From assembly GCA_051010055.1 (NCBI GenBank), contig JBPCVY010000032.1:1-58701 (forward strand): a stretch of DNA of 58,701 bases. The letters run 5' to 3'. Shown here piece by piece: positions 51,295 through 58,701 of this stretch. The notes beneath the pieces are model-generated. The model saw only the letters and a list, made by a program, of their open reading frames with translations, made no database searches and was not told where the DNA came from. The translations under genes and the position numbers were made by a program. The stretch is from CAJQND01 sp051010055. Lineage in GTDB: Bacteria; Pseudomonadota; Alphaproteobacteria; Rhizobiales; CAJQND01. Position 1 is the first letter of the stretch. Each line of letters begins with the position of its first letter.

Positions 51295-51918
51295 ATGACA
51301 GCAATGCTTGAAGTGAAGGGATTGGAAAAGATCTACACGGCGGGGCACTTCTCGAAAGTGGCCACCTTCCGCCTAGCGGCTGATTTCACAATCGAAAAAC
51401 CGGGCATTATCGGCCTTATGGGACCGAACGGTTCCGGTAAAACGACGCTGTTTGAACTGATTACCGGTTCCAACGCGCCAACCGCCGGAGAGGTTCTGGT
51501 TGAGGGGCGCAATATTCACCAGATCCGCACCGATGAACGTGACCGCCTTGCGATCCATTATCACCAGTCATACCAGGTAAGGCATTTTCGTTCCTTGAAA
51601 CCGAATTTCCTTATGGAGCGCGCCGGCGCCGACTATCCAGTTGTGCATCTTTTTGATGAACCCCAGTTCAACACCCAGGATGGATATATCGGTTTTATGC
51701 TCGATTTCTTCCGAAAGCTGCGTGATGAAGACCGGCTGGTTTTCCTGTGTGTGCACCCGAATGAGCGTTTCCATCTCGAAATTCTGAAAGAAATTTGCGA
51801 ACGGTTTTTCTTTGTCCAGCAAGGAACGGTTACTGCAGTACCTGACTTTGACAGCCTGGTTGGGCTCGATCCGGTGAAAAATTATCTGGGCGAATTGCTT
51901 AGCGAGCAGGCCGCATGA
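51295..51918 (+). CDS. Atypical ABC ATPase-like protein lacking the signature motif
   Basis: 207 residues. An intact Walker A (GPNGSGKTT, residues 43-51) sits in an ordinary ABC beta-subdomain start (LEVKGLEKIYTAG, TIEKPGIIGLM). A Q-loop-like HYHQSYQVRHF is at 88-98. A Walker B-like VVHLFDEPQ is at 116-124. Only about 25 residues separate the last two, where an ABC protein normally has a helical subdomain of ~70-80 residues with LSGGQ; neither is present. A VHPNE segment near 153 may replace the H-loop. It starts 3 bp after the LivF-like gene and overlaps the cupin gene by 4 bp, so it is clearly in the operon. It may be a regulatory nucleotide-binding subunit. No exact family is known to me. 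Confidence 0.75.
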   Translation: MTAMLEVKGLEKIYTAGHFSKVATFRLAADFTIEKPGIIGLMGPNGSGKTTLFELITGSNAPTAGEVLVEGRNIHQIRTDERDRLAIHYHQSYQVRHFRSLKPNFLMERAGADYPVVHLFDEPQFNTQDGYIGFMLDFFRKLRDEDRLVFLCVHPNERFHLEILKEICERFFFVQQGTVTAVPDFDSLVGLDPVKNYLGELLSEQAA

Positions 51919-52241
51919 TGGAAACCTTGACCAGAAACGCATACCGGGTGCCGGTCGACTTCAGAAAAATTGAAAAAGACTGGACATCGGAAGGCTTCAG
52001 CTTCGGTGTGTTCCGCGATCCTCCGGGCCAGGAGTGGAACAATTTTGTGCACAGCACCGACGAGTATGTGCTGGTTGCGGACGGAAAGCTTGAAATGAGC
52101 GTCGGCAACGAACAGCTCACCGCCGGACCTGGCGATCTTGTGCGCATTCCAAAGGGCGCCAATCACTCCATCAAAACATTGTCGTCGCAGGGCAGCGTCT
52201 GGCTTTACGGCTACGGCCATTGGAGGCAGGACGATGACTGA
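51915..52241 (+). CDS. Single-domain cupin protein
   Basis: 108-residue beta-barrel of the cupin_2 type. The first motif is VHSTDEYVLVADGKLEMSVG (with Glu, and a His at the start), and the second is GPGDLVRIPKGANHSIKT with the C-terminal His. The arrangement fits a metal-binding isomerase, sugar-binding or sensory cupin. It overlaps the ATPase-like gene by 4 bp and the oxidoreductase by 8 bp, showing tight coupling. The function is not assignable alone. Confidence 0.78.
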   Translation: MMETLTRNAYRVPVDFRKIEKDWTSEGFSFGVFRDPPGQEWNNFVHSTDEYVLVADGKLEMSVGNEQLTAGPGDLVRIPKGANHSIKTLSSQGSVWLYGYGHWRQDDD

Positions 52242-53238
52242 TGCACCACAAACAGCTGCCCTCATTGGCACGGGCATGATCAGTCTCTACCACCTTAGGG
52301 CTTGGCAAGCGGCCGGTGTTGATGTGGTGGCTGTGTGCGATGTTGACCGGGCAAAAGCAATGGCGCGCGCCGAAGAGTTCGGGATCAAGCGTGTCTATGA
52401 TAATCCCCAGGAACTGTTTTCCCACGGCGGTTTTGAAATGGCCGACATTGCCACGTCGGTTGAGGCCCACGCACCCCTTACCCGCATGGCCGCAGACCAT
52501 GGCGTTCACGTGATGCTGCAAAAGCCAATGACCGAAACAGTTGCCGAAGCCGAAGCGCTGGTGAGCGATGTTGGCGAGCGGGTCCGTTTCATGGTGCATG
52601 AGAACTACCGCTTCCGGCCCCACTATATGACGGTGCGCAAGTGGATTGACGAAGGACGCATCGGAACCCCGCGCCATGCAAGCATTGTCGTGCGTGGTTC
52701 CGGCCTTTGCCCCCGCCGGGGCGCTGATCCGTTCCTTGTAGAGCGACAACCGTACCTGAAGAATTTCAAACGCAATCTGGTGTTTGAAACCATGATCCAT
52801 CATCTCGATGTTTTGCGCCTGCTTGTGGGCCCGCTCAAGGTGGCGGCGGCCCGGCTGAACCGCCTTGCCGAAGGGCTGCCGGGCGAAGACACAGCAACAA
52901 TCCTGCTTGACGGGCCGGACGGATTAATCGCGACCGCCGATGGCTGCATTTGTGCCCCAGGCTATCCTGATTTGCATGGCGACCGCCTTGAAATCATCGG
53001 CACAAAGGGTACCGTCATTATGGATTATAACCGCGTGTTCCTTGCCGGTGCAGAAGAGGAGGCGGAAGAAGTGGACCTTCTTGGCCGTTATCAGGAATGT
53101 TTCGATTATGCGGTTGCCCAGTTCGCCGAGAGTGTTCGAAATGGTGCGCCGTTTGAAACCGACAGGCTTGATAATCTTGAAACATTGCGGCTGATGGAAA
53201 GCGTTTATGATGCCGCCGGCGTGGAGGTTTCGTCATGA
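52234..53238 (+). CDS. Gfo/Idh/MocA-family oxidoreductase
   Basis: NAD(P)-dependent dehydrogenase acting on sugars, inositols or related polyols. 334 residues from ATG 52234 (MTDAPQTAALIGTGMISLYHLR); a longer frame to 52138 lies within the cupin gene. Rossmann motif ALIGTGMISLYH, DVDRAKAMARAEEFGIKRVYDN, and the catalytic-region motif MLQKPMTETVAEAEAL (Lys-Pro of the EKP type, here QKP) are visible. The second half has VHENYRFRPHYMTVRKWIDEGRIG and the C-terminal sheet domain. The SDR starts 4 bp before its end. Confidence 0.86.
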   Translation: MTDAPQTAALIGTGMISLYHLRAWQAAGVDVVAVCDVDRAKAMARAEEFGIKRVYDNPQELFSHGGFEMADIATSVEAHAPLTRMAADHGVHVMLQKPMTETVAEAEALVSDVGERVRFMVHENYRFRPHYMTVRKWIDEGRIGTPRHASIVVRGSGLCPRRGADPFLVERQPYLKNFKRNLVFETMIHHLDVLRLLVGPLKVAAARLNRLAEGLPGEDTATILLDGPDGLIATADGCICAPGYPDLHGDRLEIIGTKGTVIMDYNRVFLAGAEEEAEEVDLLGRYQECFDYAVAQFAESVRNGAPFETDRLDNLETLRLMESVYDAAGVEVSS

Positions 53239-54062
53239 GCCGGCATGAATCCACCGCCCGGATTACACCGCAAGTCGAAACTACAAGACTTGACCAGCTG
53301 TTCGACCTTGCCGGCGTGCGCGTCTTTATTCCCGGCGGCTATGGTGCGCTGGGAGAGGCAATTGCCAGGGGTTTTGCCCATCACGGCGCGGCGGTGGCCA
53401 TTGCCGGGCCATCCGGTGAAAAGGCCAAGCACCTCGCAGACGACATTGCAAGCACCGGTGTTACCGCAATCGGCATGCAGCTTGATGCCCGCAAGCCCTC
53501 CGAAATTGATGCCGTTGTCGGCAAGGTTGCCAGTGAATTGGGCGGCATTGATGTGCTGGTCAACTGCGTCGGAATTCAGAAGGAGCAGAAGCTTCTCGAT
53601 GTCACCGAGGATGTGTTCGACGGCATTTATGAGACCAATCTGAAATCAGCAATGTTTCTAGCTCAATCGGTTGCCCGGCGGCAGATAGATGCCGGCAATG
53701 GCGGCAGGCATATCCATCTTCTCTCGGTGCGCTCCAAGCTTGCGCTGCGCGAACGCGGATACTCGGCTTATTGCGCCACCAAGGGCGGCCTTTTGATGCT
53801 CGTAAAGCAGCATGCTATGGAACTTGCGCCACACAACATCACCGTGAACGGGGTGGCGCCGACATTCATTCAATCTGACCGGATCCGGCCCCATCTGGAG
53901 CGCGGGGAATTTCACGACTTTATCTTGAAACGGAACCCGCTGGGCCGGATTGGCGACCCTATCGAGGTGGTTGGTCAAGTCATCACGTTTGCCGCAAATG
54001 CCGGCGCCTACATAACCGGGCAGGTGGTTTACGTGGATGGAGGCGTGACGGCGAGCCAATAG
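53235..54062 (+). CDS. Short-chain dehydrogenase/reductase, gluconate dehydrogenase-like
   Basis: SDR of 275 residues. Cofactor loop FIPGGYGALGEAIARGFA (about residues 33-50), NCVG, and the catalytic Ser and Tyr-x3-Lys in LLSVRSKLALRERGYSAYCATKGGLL are present. The end GQVVYVDGGVTASQ is typical. It resembles 5-keto-gluconate or 2-deoxygluconate dehydrogenases. It overlaps the Gfo/Idh gene by ATGA and closes the RpiR-cluster operon. Probably works on the same imported substrate. Confidence 0.86.
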   Translation: MSRHESTARITPQVETTRLDQLFDLAGVRVFIPGGYGALGEAIARGFAHHGAAVAIAGPSGEKAKHLADDIASTGVTAIGMQLDARKPSEIDAVVGKVASELGGIDVLVNCVGIQKEQKLLDVTEDVFDGIYETNLKSAMFLAQSVARRQIDAGNGGRHIHLLSVRSKLALRERGYSAYCATKGGLLMLVKQHAMELAPHNITVNGVAPTFIQSDRIRPHLERGEFHDFILKRNPLGRIGDPIEVVGQVITFAANAGAYITGQVVYVDGGVTASQ

Positions 54063-54273
54063 CCTGATTCACCGCTACGCATGATTTGAAGGAGCTAAAA
54101 CTTTGGTGGAGATAGCCATTGCCGTTTACTGAGGGGAGTGAGCAAAGACGTCTCCATCACGGGCCCGCTTTCGTTGCCACGACAGCCTGCCAGGAAAGAT
54201 TTCTGGGGGTTGATACGTAAAGCGTGTGGCGTGCGGCCGTTTTGACCGGTGGCCGCCGCCCGGCCCGCTTTTT
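54063..54273. other. Intergenic spacer after the RpiR cluster
   Basis: No gene is supported. An AAGGAG at 54089-54094 precedes only a nine-codon frame. A G+C-rich inverted-repeat region near 54225-54270 ends in a T-run and may terminate the rightward operon, but I could not define a single stem. Confidence 0.35.
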
Positions 54274-55515
54274 TCAACCATCAGCTGGCGAAACAATCTC
54301 GACCGGCTCACCTACCCCCCTGAGCTCAAAGCTTCCCAGTTTTTCCCAGTTTATTGATGTGTGGCGGGCAAATTCGCTGCTTGCCAGAACATCGTGATGG
54401 AGTTCCTTGGTAAGGGCTTCAATGCGCGCCACCTCATTCACCGTCGGTCCAATCACCGAAAACGAAACGCGCTCTGGCAATCCGATATTGCCGAATACAA
54501 CATCGCCCAGATGCAGCGCCAAGCCAAATGACAAGGGCTCCTTGCCCTGTTCTTTCCTTACCTTGTTTACATGCTCAAGCTGGCTTTGCGCCTTGCGGCT
54601 TGCCTCAAGCACATGAGCGCACACATTCTCTGCTTCGCCATCACCATCTTCAAACGGGAAAATGGCAAGCACCGCATCTCCGATAAATCCGAGCACCTCC
54701 CCGCCCTCAGCGCGCACCGCCCCGCCGGTGCACTCAAAATATTCATTAAGCGTGTTGATATAGGTATCGCGCGGCAGTGTATCGGCCATTCGGGTTGAAC
54801 CCCGCATGTCGCTGTACCAGATGGCCGCGCGAATTGATTCACCGTCTCCGCGCTGGATTTGCCCCTGAAGAACGCGCCGACCGGCTCCGTTGCCGAGATA
54901 GGTGGAAACAACATTTAGGGCGATCTGCTCTTTGACCCGCAGCTTGCAGGCAACGCCAAGCCGCTTTTGCACGCGCTTCAATTCCTCAATTTCCTCGTCG
55001 GTGAAACCTTCCTTGCGCTTTGTTGCCCAGGAGCCAGCAACGCCATCCTCCGGCCCGCCGCCGAAATAAATCAGATAGGCGAAATAGTCGGTGAGGCCTT
55101 CTTCGCGGAAATCAGCAAGCACCGAAAATTTCCCGCACGCTTCTTCATCTTCGTCGAGCCGCCAGCGCTTGAGCTCAATTCTTTCATTTATCATGTAAAA
55201 GAGCGGGCTGCTGGAAAATGCCTGGCCCGGTTCATCGGCAGACCGGTGAGCATAGTCCTGCTTTTCAACTCCTCCAGGGCGCCAGGTAAGCCCGGTTGCT
55301 TCATAAAGCGGGTGCAAGACGCGGAACGTTATGTGGGCGCGGGCAACAGGAATGCCGGCTTCTTGCAAGCGCTCGCATGTTCCTTCAAACATTTCCTCAA
55401 GACTTGTTTCAGCAAGTGCCTGGCCAATAAGCCACTCAACTACATCACCAATCATTGATGACATGCTTCTGGATTGTGCACTATCCAGCTTCTGGTTTTT
55501 AGCGCTCCCAGACAT
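54274..55515 (-). CDS. Class III adenylate/guanylate cyclase-like protein
   Basis: Makes a cyclic nucleotide if active. The 413 residues have an N-terminal sensory-type region (about 20-200) without a recognised domain or membrane helix, then a CHD cyclase domain. The metal Asp is in AAIWYSDMRGSTRMAD (about residue 235). The second is in VLGFIGDAVLAIFP (about residue 279). Transition-state Asn and Arg are in IGPTVNEVARIEAL. The purine-specifying positions look unusual: Gly replaces the Lys before F-I-G-D, and RVSFSVIG replaces the Asp of the D-Y/F-T-V-I-G pattern. Not part of a visible operon. Confidence 0.85.
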   Translation of the reverse strand: MSGSAKNQKLDSAQSRSMSSMIGDVVEWLIGQALAETSLEEMFEGTCERLQEAGIPVARAHITFRVLHPLYEATGLTWRPGGVEKQDYAHRSADEPGQAFSSSPLFYMINERIELKRWRLDEDEEACGKFSVLADFREEGLTDYFAYLIYFGGGPEDGVAGSWATKRKEGFTDEEIEELKRVQKRLGVACKLRVKEQIALNVVSTYLGNGAGRRVLQGQIQRGDGESIRAAIWYSDMRGSTRMADTLPRDTYINTLNEYFECTGGAVRAEGGEVLGFIGDAVLAIFPFEDGDGEAENVCAHVLEASRKAQSQLEHVNKVRKEQGKEPLSFGLALHLGDVVFGNIGLPERVSFSVIGPTVNEVARIEALTKELHHDVLASSEFARHTSINWEKLGSFELRGVGEPVEIVSPADG

Positions 55516-55609
55516 GACTACAGATTAGGCTTTTGCCGGCGCGGCGTCGATACTAACAATTTGGACAACGCGCCCCTACATTAATGTCAGGTCTCAAAGA
55601 CATGGAGCC

Positions 55610-56731
55610 ATGAGCATGAGCTGGTCCTTCTCCATCGGCCGTATCGCCGGAACTGAAATCCGGGTTCACATCACTTTCTTCTTGTTGCTGGCGTGGATTG
55701 CGCTTTCCTATTACCGCATTGGCGGCACTGACGCGGCGGTGCACGGCGTCATTTTCATTCTTGCGCTTTTTGCATGCGTTGTGGCCCATGAATTCGGCCA
55801 TATCCTTACAGCAAGACGATTTGGCATCAGAACGCCCGACGTAACCTTATTGCCGATTGGCGGGGTGGCGCGGCTTGAGCGCATGCCTGAAAAACCGGGC
55901 GAAGAGATATTGGTTGCGCTCGCAGGGCCTGCCGTAAACGTGGTGATCGCGGCGGTTTTGTTTCTGTTTGTGGGTGGCCGGTTTGACCCCTCCGTCCTCG
56001 AAGCCGTGGAGACCCCGGCGGCGGACTTTCTCACCAAACTTGCGATGGTCAACTTGTTCCTGGCGGTGTTTAATATGCTGCCGGCGTTTCCCATGGACGG
56101 CGGCAGGGTTTTAAGGGCTCTTCTGGCCTACAAATACAGCCGTGTTCAGGCAACAAACATTGCAGCCGTCATCGGCCAGGGATTAGCCTTCGGGTTAGGT
56201 TTTTTGGGATTGCTGGGCAATCCGGTGCTGATTTTCATCGCCATTTTCATTTATCTGGCAGCATCAGCAGAGGCGCAAGGTGAAAGCCTTTCGGCCTTGT
56301 CGCAGCGCCATTCCGCTCAAGATACGATGATTACGAAGTTCCAGGCGCTGAACCCGTCGTCCACGATTGGTGATGCAGCAGACGCATTGGTGGATACCAC
56401 CCAGCACGAGTTTCCGGTCATTGACGACAGCGGCAATCTTCTGGGGTTCCTCACCAAGGCCCGAATGATCCAAAGCCTGGCAAAAGAAGGCGGGGACGTG
56501 AACGTCATGGACGTTATGGAACGCGATGTACCGCTTGTTGATGCGGGCGCACGGCTTGGTGATGCAATTATTCCGCTCAGAGAGCGCCGGGCGCCGGCTG
56601 TCGGTGTCACAGGTAAAGATGGCAAGCTCGCAGGCTACATCACCTTGGAAAATATCGCAGAAATGCTGATGGTTGATACCGCGCTGGAAAGCGCAAGGCT
56701 TGCCGCCAAAAGAACGCCCAACGCGGCTTGA
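55610..56731 (+). CDS. Site-2-type M50 metalloprotease with CBS domains
   Basis: Intramembrane zinc protease of the SpoIVFB/Rv-type S2P group. 373 residues with about six membrane helices. The zinc motif is HEFGH in VVAHEFGHILTARRFG (about residue 65), and the third ligand is the Asp in NMLPAFPMDGGRVLRALLAY. From about residue 235 the C-terminal soluble part holds two CBS repeats (FQALNPSSTIGDAADALVDT and MDVMERDVPLVDAG), which may bind adenine nucleotides and regulate it. The substrate is unknown. It converges with katG across a terminator. Confidence 0.9.
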   Translation: MSMSWSFSIGRIAGTEIRVHITFFLLLAWIALSYYRIGGTDAAVHGVIFILALFACVVAHEFGHILTARRFGIRTPDVTLLPIGGVARLERMPEKPGEEILVALAGPAVNVVIAAVLFLFVGGRFDPSVLEAVETPAADFLTKLAMVNLFLAVFNMLPAFPMDGGRVLRALLAYKYSRVQATNIAAVIGQGLAFGLGFLGLLGNPVLIFIAIFIYLAASAEAQGESLSALSQRHSAQDTMITKFQALNPSSTIGDAADALVDTTQHEFPVIDDSGNLLGFLTKARMIQSLAKEGGDVNVMDVMERDVPLVDAGARLGDAIIPLRERRAPAVGVTGKDGKLAGYITLENIAEMLMVDTALESARLAAKRTPNAA

Positions 56732-56747
56732 TACATTGAAAAACTAA

Positions 56748-56780
56748 GGGCGGTGTCTCAGGCTATCTGAAACACCGCCC
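56748..56780. terminator. Bidirectional terminator between the M50 protease and katG
   Basis: GGGCGGTGT-C-TCAG and CTGA-A-ACACCGCCC pair around a 5-base loop, with an A-rich left flank and T-rich right flank. Placed between two converging genes. Confidence 0.7.
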
Positions 56781-56797
56781 CGGTTTGTTATGAACCG

Positions 56798-58701
56798 TCA
56801 TGCAAGATCGAAGCGATCCGCGTTCATCACCTTGTTCCAAGCTGCCACGAAATCGTGGGCGAACTTTTCTTTGGCATCATCCTGGGCATAGACTTCTGCA
56901 AGCGCACGAAGCTGCGAATTGGAGCCAAAGACAAGATCCACCCGTGTGGCGGTCCACTTTACATTGCCGTTTGAGCGGTCACGGCCCTCGAATACATCTT
57001 CGTCGTCGGAAGATGCTTTCCATTCTGTGCCCATATCGACCAGGTTGACGAAGAAGTCATTGGAGAGCGTTCCCACCCTGTCAGTAAACACGCCATGTTG
57101 CGACCCGTTATGGTTTGCGCCCAGCACGCGCAAGCCGCCAATAAGTGCGGTCATTTCAGGAGCCGTCAAGGTCAATAGCTGCGCCCGGTCCACCAAAAAC
57201 TCTTCTGAAGAAACTGCATACTTGGCCTTTTGGTAGTTGCGGAAACCATCAGCATAGGGCTCAAGCACCGCAAAAGATTCTACATCTGTCTGCTCTTGCG
57301 CAGCATCCGTGCGCCCTGGCGCGAAGGGCACATCCACGGCGTGCCCTGCATCTTTTGCCGCTTTTTCGATGGCAGCGCCCCCACCCAGAACGATCACGTC
57401 AGCAAGGGACACCTGCTTTCCGTTGGACTGGGCATCATTGAATGCCTTTTGGACTGCCTCAAGGCTCGAAAGGGCCTTTGCAAGGTCGCCGGGTTGATTG
57501 GCTTCCCAATCTTTTTGCGGTTCCAGACGAATGCGTGCTCCGTTCGCGCCGCCGCGTTTATCGGAACCACGGAACGTTGAAGCTGATGCCCAGGCGGTGG
57601 AGACCAATTGAGAAACCGAAAGACCTGATGCAAGAATTTTGCCTTTGAGATCGGCAATGTCCTTATCGTCAATCAAATCGTGATCGACAGCCGGAACCGG
57701 GTCTTGCCAGATAAGGTCTTCTGCAGGAACTTCCGCACCGAGATAGCGTGACTTCGGCCCCATATCACGGTGGGTCAGCTTGAACCATGCCCGGGCAAAT
57801 GCGTCCGCAAATTCATCCGGATTTTCATGGTAGCGCTTTGAGATCGGGCCATAGATCGGATCCATGCGCATCGACATATCTGCAGTGGTCATGATGGTGG
57901 TTACCCGCTTTGACGGGTCATCAGCAGCCGGCACCAGATCCTTTTCATCCGGGTTGATCGGAACCCACTGCCAGGCGTCTGCGGGGCTCTTCACCAAATC
58001 CCAGTCGTATCCGAACAACACATCGAAATAGCCCATATCCCACTTGGTCGGGTTCGACGTCCAGGCGCCTTCAATGCCGCTGGTAATCGCATCACCGCCT
58101 TTGCCGCTGCCATAATCACTGATCCATCCAAGGCCCATTTCTTCAATGGGCGCGCCCTCCGGTTCAGCGCCAACAAGTGCCGAATCGCCGGCGCCGTGGC
58201 ATTTTCCGAACGTATGGCCGCCTGCCACCAGCGCAACCGTTTCCTCATCATCCATGGCCATGCGGGCGAATGTTTCACGCACATCGCGGCCGGATTCAAG
58301 CACGCTTGGCTGACCATTCGGCCCTTCCGGGTTAACGTAGATCAGACCCATCTGAACAGCACCGAGAGGGTTTTCCAGGTCGCGGTCGCCGCTGTAGCGA
58401 TTATCCCCAAGCCAGGTGTCTTCGCTGCCCCAATATATATCCTCTTCGGGCTCCCAAACATCCTCGCGCCCGCCGGCAAAGCCAAACGTCTTGCCACCCA
58501 TGGACTCAATTGCGCAGTTGCCCGCCAATATCATCAGATCGGCCCAGGAAAGCTTGTTGCCGTATTTTTGCTTTATCGGCCAAAGCAGCCGGCGCGCTTT
58601 GTCGAGGTTGCCATTATCCGGCCAGCTGTTAAGGGGCGCAAAACGCTGTGTGCCAGATCCTGCACCGCCACGGCCATCGCCAATGCGGTAGGTGCCCGCA
58701 C
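56798..58701 (-). CDS. katG: Catalase-peroxidase KatG, N-terminus beyond the window
   Basis: Bifunctional haem enzyme that breaks down hydrogen peroxide. The frame stays open to base 58701 (A-G-T-Y-R-I-G-D-G-R-G-G), upstream of the internal Met at 58534, so the first ~100 residues including the distal-pocket Arg/Trp/His are outside. Visible parts of the Met-Tyr-Trp adduct are the Tyr in LIYVNPEGPNG and the Met in ARMAMDDEETVAL. The proximal haem His is in GGHTFGKCHGAG. The C-terminal peroxidase-like duplicate domain follows and ends FVAAWNKVMNADRFDLA. The second residue of the usual KTHGA is Cys here. Confidence 0.96.
   Translation of the reverse strand, partial: AGTYRIGDGRGGAGSGTQRFAPLNSWPDNGNLDKARRLLWPIKQKYGNKLSWADLMILAGNCAIESMGGKTFGFAGGREDVWEPEEDIYWGSEDTWLGDNRYSGDRDLENPLGAVQMGLIYVNPEGPNGQPSVLESGRDVRETFARMAMDDEETVALVAGGHTFGKCHGAGDSALVGAEPEGAPIEEMGLGWISDYGSGKGGDAITSGIEGAWTSNPTKWDMGYFDVLFGYDWDLVKSPADAWQWVPINPDEKDLVPAADDPSKRVTTIMTTADMSMRMDPIYGPISKRYHENPDEFADAFARAWFKLTHRDMGPKSRYLGAEVPAEDLIWQDPVPAVDHDLIDDKDIADLKGKILASGLSVSQLVSTAWASASTFRGSDKRGGANGARIRLEPQKDWEANQPGDLAKALSSLEAVQKAFNDAQSNGKQVSLADVIVLGGGAAIEKAAKDAGHAVDVPFAPGRTDAAQEQTDVESFAVLEPYADGFRNYQKAKYAVSSEEFLVDRAQLLTLTAPEMTALIGGLRVLGANHNGSQHGVFTDRVGTLSNDFFVNLVDMGTEWKASSDDEDVFEGRDRSNGNVKWTATRVDLVFGSNSQLRALAEVYAQDDAKEKFAHDFVAAWNKVMNADRFDLA

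Noticed and set aside
54089..54131. Short frame after AAGGAG in the spacer following the SDR gene
   Set aside because: It encodes only nine residues from a TTG and has no supporting context.
1..58701. CRISPR arrays, insertion sequences, integrases, tRNA or rRNA genes
   Set aside because: I found no regularly spaced repeats, transposase-like frames, attachment sites or RNA gene motifs. A covariance-model scan would be needed to exclude small RNAs.

Overview
The window looks like one chromosomal stretch of an alphaproteobacterium, most likely of the Hyphomicrobiales (Rhizobiales) type. The evidence is the gene order hrcA-grpE / dnaK-dnaJ / moeB-dut-coaBC-ubiB-ubiE / mutM-enoyl-CoA hydratase-rpsT-dnaA-dnaN-recF-gyrB, the tandem transglutaminase-like cysteine proteinases, and the sequence character of the proteins. 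The species cannot be fixed from this. No tRNA, rRNA, CRISPR array or complete mobile element was seen.

Layout. (1) 1-6340 holds the heat-shock genes: hrcA (cut by the window edge), grpE, dnaK and dnaJ, with a tandem DUF1508 gene and an alkB gene between grpE and dnaK. (2) 6507-9127 is a three-gene glycan patch (methyltransferase, glycosyltransferase, sugar O-methyltransferase). The two methyltransferases carry in-frame stops, and the second also has a frameshift. (3) 9124-14224 is a leftward housekeeping operon (ubiE-ubiB-coaBC-dut, an exonuclease fragment, moeB). (4) 14328-24119 runs rightward: mutM, enoyl-CoA hydratase, rpsT, a 1-kb gene-poor dnaA leader, dnaA, dnaN, recF, gyrB. (5) 24215-26343 has two secreted cysteine-proteinase paralogues and a small membrane protein. 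(6) 26419-31675 is a metabolic locus in which an aconitase-X pair and a 2-hydroxyacid dehydrogenase diverge from a sugar-acid dehydratase and an SDR. The two arms share a 34-bp near-perfect palindrome.

(7) 31882-43931 is a complete 2-aminoethylphosphonate (AEP) island: a PhnSTU-type ABC transporter behind a good PHO box; a LysR regulator; PhnW, PhnY and PhnA, which take AEP through phosphonoacetaldehyde and phosphonoacetate to acetate plus phosphate; and a Na/Pi transporter. It also contains a SABATH-family carboxyl methyltransferase, a fold best known from plants.

(8) 43946-54062 is a second uptake and catabolic cluster. An RpiR/SIS regulator and an OprB-type carbohydrate porin (broken by one TGA) diverge from a branched-chain-type ABC transporter, a third ATPase-like protein that lacks the ABC signature, a cupin, a Gfo/Idh/MocA oxidoreductase and an SDR. 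It reads as an RpiR-controlled route for an unidentified sugar, polyol or related compound. (9) 54274-58701 holds a class III nucleotide cyclase, a CBS-domain site-2 protease and the 3' part of katG.

The strongest candidates for new biology are the signature-less ATPase in the RpiR cluster, the SABATH methyltransferase in the phosphonate island, and the palindrome-linked aconitase-X locus. The four disrupted reading frames may be true decay or sequence errors, and the sequence alone does not decide this.
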